Assembly: GCA_946623195.1 (NCBI GenBank)
Contig: CAMOQW010000059.1
Location: 1-11,046, forward strand
Direction: 5' to 3'
DNA: 11,046 nt
Origin: an uncultured Prevotella sp.
GTDB lineage: Bacteria > Bacteroidota > Bacteroidia > Bacteroidales > Bacteroidaceae
In this document: piece after piece, positions 8,501 through 11,046 of the stretch
Layout of the letters: every line of letters begins with the position of its first letter
Position numbering within the stretch: the first letter of the stretch is position 1
Position numbers and translations under genes: made by a program
Notes under the pieces: model-generated
Seen by the model: only the letters and a program-made list of their open reading frames with translations
Told to the model about the DNA's origin: nothing
The model's database searches: none

Positions 8501-8807
8501 CCTGCCGGAATACGGCGTCTGCGCCTCAGAATTCATCGAGGATGCCTCATTCCTGCGCTTGCAGACACTGACCATCGGCTATACCTTCCCCAAGATATGG
8601 ACCAAGAAGATTGGCATCAGCAACGCACGCGTCTATTTCACCGGCGGCAACCTGTTCTGCCTGAAGAAGTACAGCGGACTCGACCCGGACATCAACGTAA
8701 GCCCGTCTGCAGACAGTTCCTACTCGGGATTCCCCACCCCTGCCTACGACTACCGTTCGTATCCGAAGTCACGCACTTTCACTTTCGGTCTTAACGTTGC
8801 ATTTTAA
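5598..8807 (+). CDS. SusC/RagA-family TonB-dependent outer-membrane transporter
   Basis: A TonB-powered beta-barrel that imports oligosaccharides captured by its SusD partner; pectin-derived ligands are inferred from the adjacent esterase. The signal peptide ends at about FA|QN (residues 21-22). A carboxypeptidase-regulatory-like domain follows (about 25-95, with GTVKDKNGEPLIGV). Next come the EDVVVVGYG segment (98-106) typical of the TonB-box region, the plug domain (about 110-225, including PLYVVDGV at 173-180) and the SusC signature LKDAASTAIYGARGANG starting at 199. The barrel ends in phenylalanine, as expected for BAM-assembled proteins. An acidic loop DTDESGSVDADD (859-870) resembles the calcium-binding-like loops of other SusC proteins. 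The 1069-aa length is normal for the family and the gene looks intact. It has its own consensus promoter, and susD follows after 27 nt, so the two form one unit. Confidence 0.97.
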   Translation: MQKRRFLLVMLLCALWLTGFAQNAIKGTVKDKNGEPLIGVSVTYGNGQGTVTDIDGNFSVNAPAGSTLKFSYVGYKPQSLKGSGKMNVTLEEDNTTLEDVVVVGYGTMKRKDLTGAVASVTGEKLAANPVATVAEALQGQLPGVNVISQDGRPGGTMSIRVRGGGSITQSNEPLYVVDGVQVSSIDDIAADNIESIDVLKDAASTAIYGARGANGVILITTKGGKEGKVTVKYNMYYQIKAKPSQLDVMSAYDHVLHTWSYAKSLGDTYADGVAKYYGLGSAYGNHLNEYKNQSAHNYMDDVLRTTHAWNHDLSVSGGSKSTKFYAAVNYSDNEGTLKNSGFKRWGANLKLTQDITKTLRLDIDARYSEMQFKGNRYEFATQAYRYKPIDNPLGSGEASDLGMGSASAQADYDPTAILNDYENLRNRYRIGVNTGLTWQIIKGLTAKTELYLSRNWSKTQQWAGGKTNGQSYNQATLNEGDGYNTRWDTTLSYEVQGLGEDHSLTVMAGNEVLSSRSNSAQILGTTYPDEWDFDWAFGNIGATNYKGNDKYTYTDGHPTHSLSWFGRVNYSYLGRYMLTATMRADGSSKFNKNNRWGYFPAAAVAWRISDEPFMKNSQSWLDNLKLRLSFGSSGNDQIASGLTETLWTTGTATVNGESITTYKPASTLGNSDLKWETTISRNLGLDFSFWNGKLRGNIDYYWNTTKDVLMLVPCDPTSGFSFQMQNIAQTSNKGLEISLNYEIVRQKDWNLSFGMTYNFNNNKVDKLQEGVLASAHTNWGSSMRVPTYDYIVKEGEPVGLVQGMQSAGFYTVDDFNVVNGVWTLKEGIPDNKLGLGVYTSPYQLAEGQKAFPGMVKYVDTDESGSVDADDAVIIGHTMPKHTGGFNLAGRWKSIDFSANFTYQIGGDIYNANVMSDMKGDKDTSLGYNRLSEISNTWRFYDVDGSGDLVAVTDPDAVRQLNANAKYGFLPEYGVCASEFIEDASFLRLQTLTIGYTFPKIWTKKIGISNARVYFTGGNLFCLKKYSGLDPDINVSPSADSSYSGFPTPAYDYRSYPKSRTFTFGLNVAF

Positions 8808-8834
8808 TTCATCATTATTCAAAGCAGTATAACA

Positions 8835-10910
8835 ATGAAAAACAAGATATTATCCATAGCGCTTTGTGCAGCAGGAGCCTTCGGCCTGACCGCCTGCGGC
8901 GACTATCTCGACACAAAGTCTTATTCAGAGGCCAATGCCGACTTCGTGTTCTCTAACATGACGACGGCACGCGCAGCCATGGACGGTGCTTACAGCGAAT
9001 GGCACGGTGCCGTCAGTTCGCAAATCTTTGGCGACGGACTGTTCTATGCCCTCGACATAGCCGGTTCCGACATCATGCGCCACCCGGAGAAGTACACGGC
9101 ACAGCCGGCACGTCACATTCCCGAAGCTTTTTACATCAACGGTACAGAGGCCGCTACCTACAACCCTGTGACCTACGGCAAGGAGGCTCCTAGCAGCCCC
9201 TACAGCGTGCTGTTCTCGGTCATCGGCAAGTGTAATGCCATCACCTCGGCCATCGAGGGCACCGGCAACTTCGGTGAGATGATGCAGCAGACATCACCCA
9301 CCGACCTGAGCCAGCTCTATGGCGAGGCCGTGGCCCTGCGCGCCACTGCCTATCGTGAGCTCATCAAGTACTATGGCGACGTTCCCTTCCAGACCGTCAT
9401 GGGTCAGGCTGCTACCGGCCTGTCATGCCGCGACTCCATCTACGATGTCATCATTGCACAGTTGAAGAGCGTTGAGCCGCTGATGAACCCCGTTGCCGCC
9501 AAAACCAAGAACTACCTGTCGCAGACCTATGTCGATGCACTCATCGGACGCATGGCTCTGGAGGCCGGCGGCTACCAGACCCGCCGTGGCGACATCAAGT
9601 ATGTTGACGGTAACGGCAATGCCCTGACCTTCGAGACCAAGGGTACCGAGAACAACGGCGCCAGCTATGGCCGCCGCTCTGACTGGCAGACGCTCTACAG
9701 CACTGCCAAGGAGTATTTCCAGAAGGCACTCGACCATAAGGGGGCTGCCTCTCTGGGTGCCAACTACGCTGACTTCTTCGTGCAGCTGCATGGCGACGAT
9801 GCCAGCTTTGCCGACGAGAGCATCTACGAGGAGCCCTTCCAGCAGGGTGCCAGCGGCAACGACCCGCGTCCCTACTCGCTGGGCCGTCCGTCAACGGGTG
9901 CCGGCAGCAACGACTATCCTTGCAAGAACTATGGCCAGGGCCGTATCAATCCTGCCTTCTACTATGGTGTCTTCGACCCGAAGGACCTGCGTCGCGACCT
10001 GAGCTGCACCGTCACCGGTGGCAATAAGGGCTTCGAGAAACTGTTGCCCTTTGCTCCCGGCTCACAGGCCAATGGCGGCGGCATAGCCTGCAACAAGTTC
10101 GACGAAAACCGCCAGACCACCGTCTGGACCAAGAACCAGCGCCGCTCAGGCATCAACGCTCCCTACATGCGCATCTCTGAGGTCTACCTCGGACTGGCCG
10201 AAGCCTGCGCAGCCCTGGGCGATGATGTCACAGCCAAGCAAAACCTGAAGATCATCCGCGACCGTGCCTTCGGCGGTAACGGCAATGTGGATGCCTTCAT
10301 CCAGAAGGAAGGCTCACTGCTCAAGGCCGTCATCGACGAGCGTGGCTTTGAATTTGCCGGTGAGGGCGACCGTCGCTGGACGCTCATCCGCAGCGGTTTC
10401 CTGCATGAGAAGATCAAGGAAATCAAGGAACTCACCAAGAACATGATGGACGGCCTGAAGGCTGACGGCTACTACACCTTTGCCAATGGCAACACCATCT
10501 CTGCCAACATCTACACCAAATTGGTAGATGCCAAGACACTGTACGGCAAGCGCCTCACCGAGGCCACTCCTGCCGGCAGCGAGAACGACCCCGTGCTGGC
10601 TCCGGGTTGGCGCGGCGTCAACAACGACTGGGGAGGCTACGGGCTGGACTATAAGGGCAACAACAATACCAACCTGGCCATCAAGGGTCTGTTCACCCGA
10701 CTGACCGACAGCGAGGTGACCGCCCTGAAGGCCGACGGCTACGCAGAAGTGGCATGGGGTGCAGCATTGCTCGACAACTACGACGAGTACTACACCTACC
10801 TGTTCTTAGACTTTGACTACAACAAAGCACCCATCTATTTGTTCCCGTTCACCCCCAACACCATGGCTACCGGCGGCTTCACCAACGGCTATGGCTTTGC
10901 AAACGAATAA
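8835..10910 (+). CDS. SusD/RagB-family surface glycan-binding lipoprotein
   Basis: The substrate-binding lid of the SusCD complex, anchored at the outer face of the outer membrane. A signal peptide ends in the lipobox LTAC with the acylated cysteine at residue 21, followed by GDYLDT, the typical SusD N-terminus. Family landmarks are the TPR-like helix VALRATAYRELIKYYGDVPF (166-185), the ISEVYLGLAEA helix (447-457) and ERGFEFAGEGDRRW (502-515), matching the conserved RagB/SusD segment. At 691 aa it is longer than many SusD proteins, commonly about 500-600, with extra sequence between the TPR helices and toward the C-terminus, possibly reflecting a large or branched ligand. It starts 27 nt after susC and is followed by a strong terminator, so it is the last gene of the unit. 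The exact ligand cannot be read from sequence; pectic oligosaccharide is inferred from context. Confidence 0.95.
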   Translation: MKNKILSIALCAAGAFGLTACGDYLDTKSYSEANADFVFSNMTTARAAMDGAYSEWHGAVSSQIFGDGLFYALDIAGSDIMRHPEKYTAQPARHIPEAFYINGTEAATYNPVTYGKEAPSSPYSVLFSVIGKCNAITSAIEGTGNFGEMMQQTSPTDLSQLYGEAVALRATAYRELIKYYGDVPFQTVMGQAATGLSCRDSIYDVIIAQLKSVEPLMNPVAAKTKNYLSQTYVDALIGRMALEAGGYQTRRGDIKYVDGNGNALTFETKGTENNGASYGRRSDWQTLYSTAKEYFQKALDHKGAASLGANYADFFVQLHGDDASFADESIYEEPFQQGASGNDPRPYSLGRPSTGAGSNDYPCKNYGQGRINPAFYYGVFDPKDLRRDLSCTVTGGNKGFEKLLPFAPGSQANGGGIACNKFDENRQTTVWTKNQRRSGINAPYMRISEVYLGLAEACAALGDDVTAKQNLKIIRDRAFGGNGNVDAFIQKEGSLLKAVIDERGFEFAGEGDRRWTLIRSGFLHEKIKEIKELTKNMMDGLKADGYYTFANGNTISANIYTKLVDAKTLYGKRLTEATPAGSENDPVLAPGWRGVNNDWGGYGLDYKGNNNTNLAIKGLFTRLTDSEVTALKADGYAEVAWGAALLDNYDEYYTYLFLDFDYNKAPIYLFPFTPNTMATGGFTNGYGFANE

Positions 10911-10943
10911 TTCCTATTTGTACCTCGGAAATGAATAATTATT

Positions 10944-10978
10944 AAAGAAGGTGTGCCACGCGTTGGCACACCTTCTTT
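10944..10978 (+). terminator. Intrinsic terminator after the susC-susD unit
   Basis: AAAGAAGGTGTGCCA (10944-10958) and TGGCACACCTTCTTT (10964-10978) form a perfect 15-bp stem around a 5-nt CGCGT loop, followed by GTTTATAC. The stem ends in T-rich sequence on the 3' side and A-rich on the 5' side, as in Rho-independent terminators, and it lies 33 bp after the susD stop codon. It may also work for transcripts entering from the right, since the opposite strand reads AATAATTC after the stem. Confidence 0.85.
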
Positions 10979-10989
10979 GTTTATACTGT

Positions 10990-11022
10990 AAAAAAAGCGC
11001 AATCGTTTACGAAAAAAAGCGC
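10990..11022. repeat. Pair of 11-bp A-tract direct repeats
   Basis: AAAAAAAGCGC occurs at 10990-11000 and again at 11012-11022, starting exactly 22 bp apart (about two helical turns). The repeats lie downstream of the terminator, in what is probably the upstream region of a gene beyond the window. TTTA (11006-11009) and TACTTGGT (11029-11036), 19 bp apart, only loosely resemble a Bacteroidota promoter. The repeats are directly visible; a regulatory role is speculative. Confidence 0.55.
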
Positions 11023-11046
11023 TGCGAATACTTGGTGATATTAAGA

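Noticed and set aside
9423..9894. Antisense and overlapping frames inside susD
   Set aside because: Low-complexity shadow translations with no start signals, fully inside a well-supported SusD gene.
11006..11036. Possible promoter TTTA-N19-TACTTGGT for a gene to the right
   Set aside because: The -7 part departs from TAnnTTTG and no start codon is visible before the window ends, so it is too weak to list as a feature.

Overview
The window looks like part of a Bacteroidota chromosome, most likely from a Prevotella-like member of the Bacteroidales. The evidence is a SusC/SusD outer-membrane pair, promoters of the Bacteroidota type (TTTG, about 20 bp, TAnnTTTG), no Shine-Dalgarno sequences, and a C-terminal tail (GLYIHNNKKVIVK) of a kind common in Prevotella surface proteins. 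The genus is inferred; no rRNA or marker gene is present. Coding DNA is visibly GC-richer than the AT-rich intergenic stretches.

Layout, all genes on the + strand. Bases 1-299 hold no convincing gene. They carry a cluster of short direct and inverted repeats, a long imperfect hairpin, and the promoter of the first gene. Bases 300-5237 encode a very large (1645 aa) secreted pectin methylesterase (carbohydrate esterase family 8) with many accessory modules. Twelve bases later, 5250-5429 encodes a 59-residue lipoprotein that is easily missed because of its size. Bases 5430-5597 contain dyad-symmetric elements, a strong hairpin and a textbook Bacteroidota promoter. Bases 5598-8807 encode a SusC-family TonB-dependent transporter. 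After a 27-nt gap, 8835-10910 encodes its SusD-family lipoprotein partner. A strong hairpin terminator follows at 10944-10978, and the last bases hold an A-tract direct repeat.

Together this reads as a piece of a pectin (homogalacturonan) utilisation locus. The esterase would strip methyl groups from pectin outside the cell, so that lyases or hydrolases, not in this window, can cut the backbone. The SusD protein would capture the resulting oligosaccharides and the SusC channel would import them using TonB energy. The esterase plus small lipoprotein form one apparent transcription unit, and susC-susD form a second with its own promoter. No regulator (HTCS, ECF sigma/anti-sigma or AraC) lies inside the window.

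I do not see a clearly novel system. The parts most worth a second look are the small lipoprotein, the modular architecture and possible type IX sorting tail of the esterase, and the repeat/hairpin cluster at the left end.
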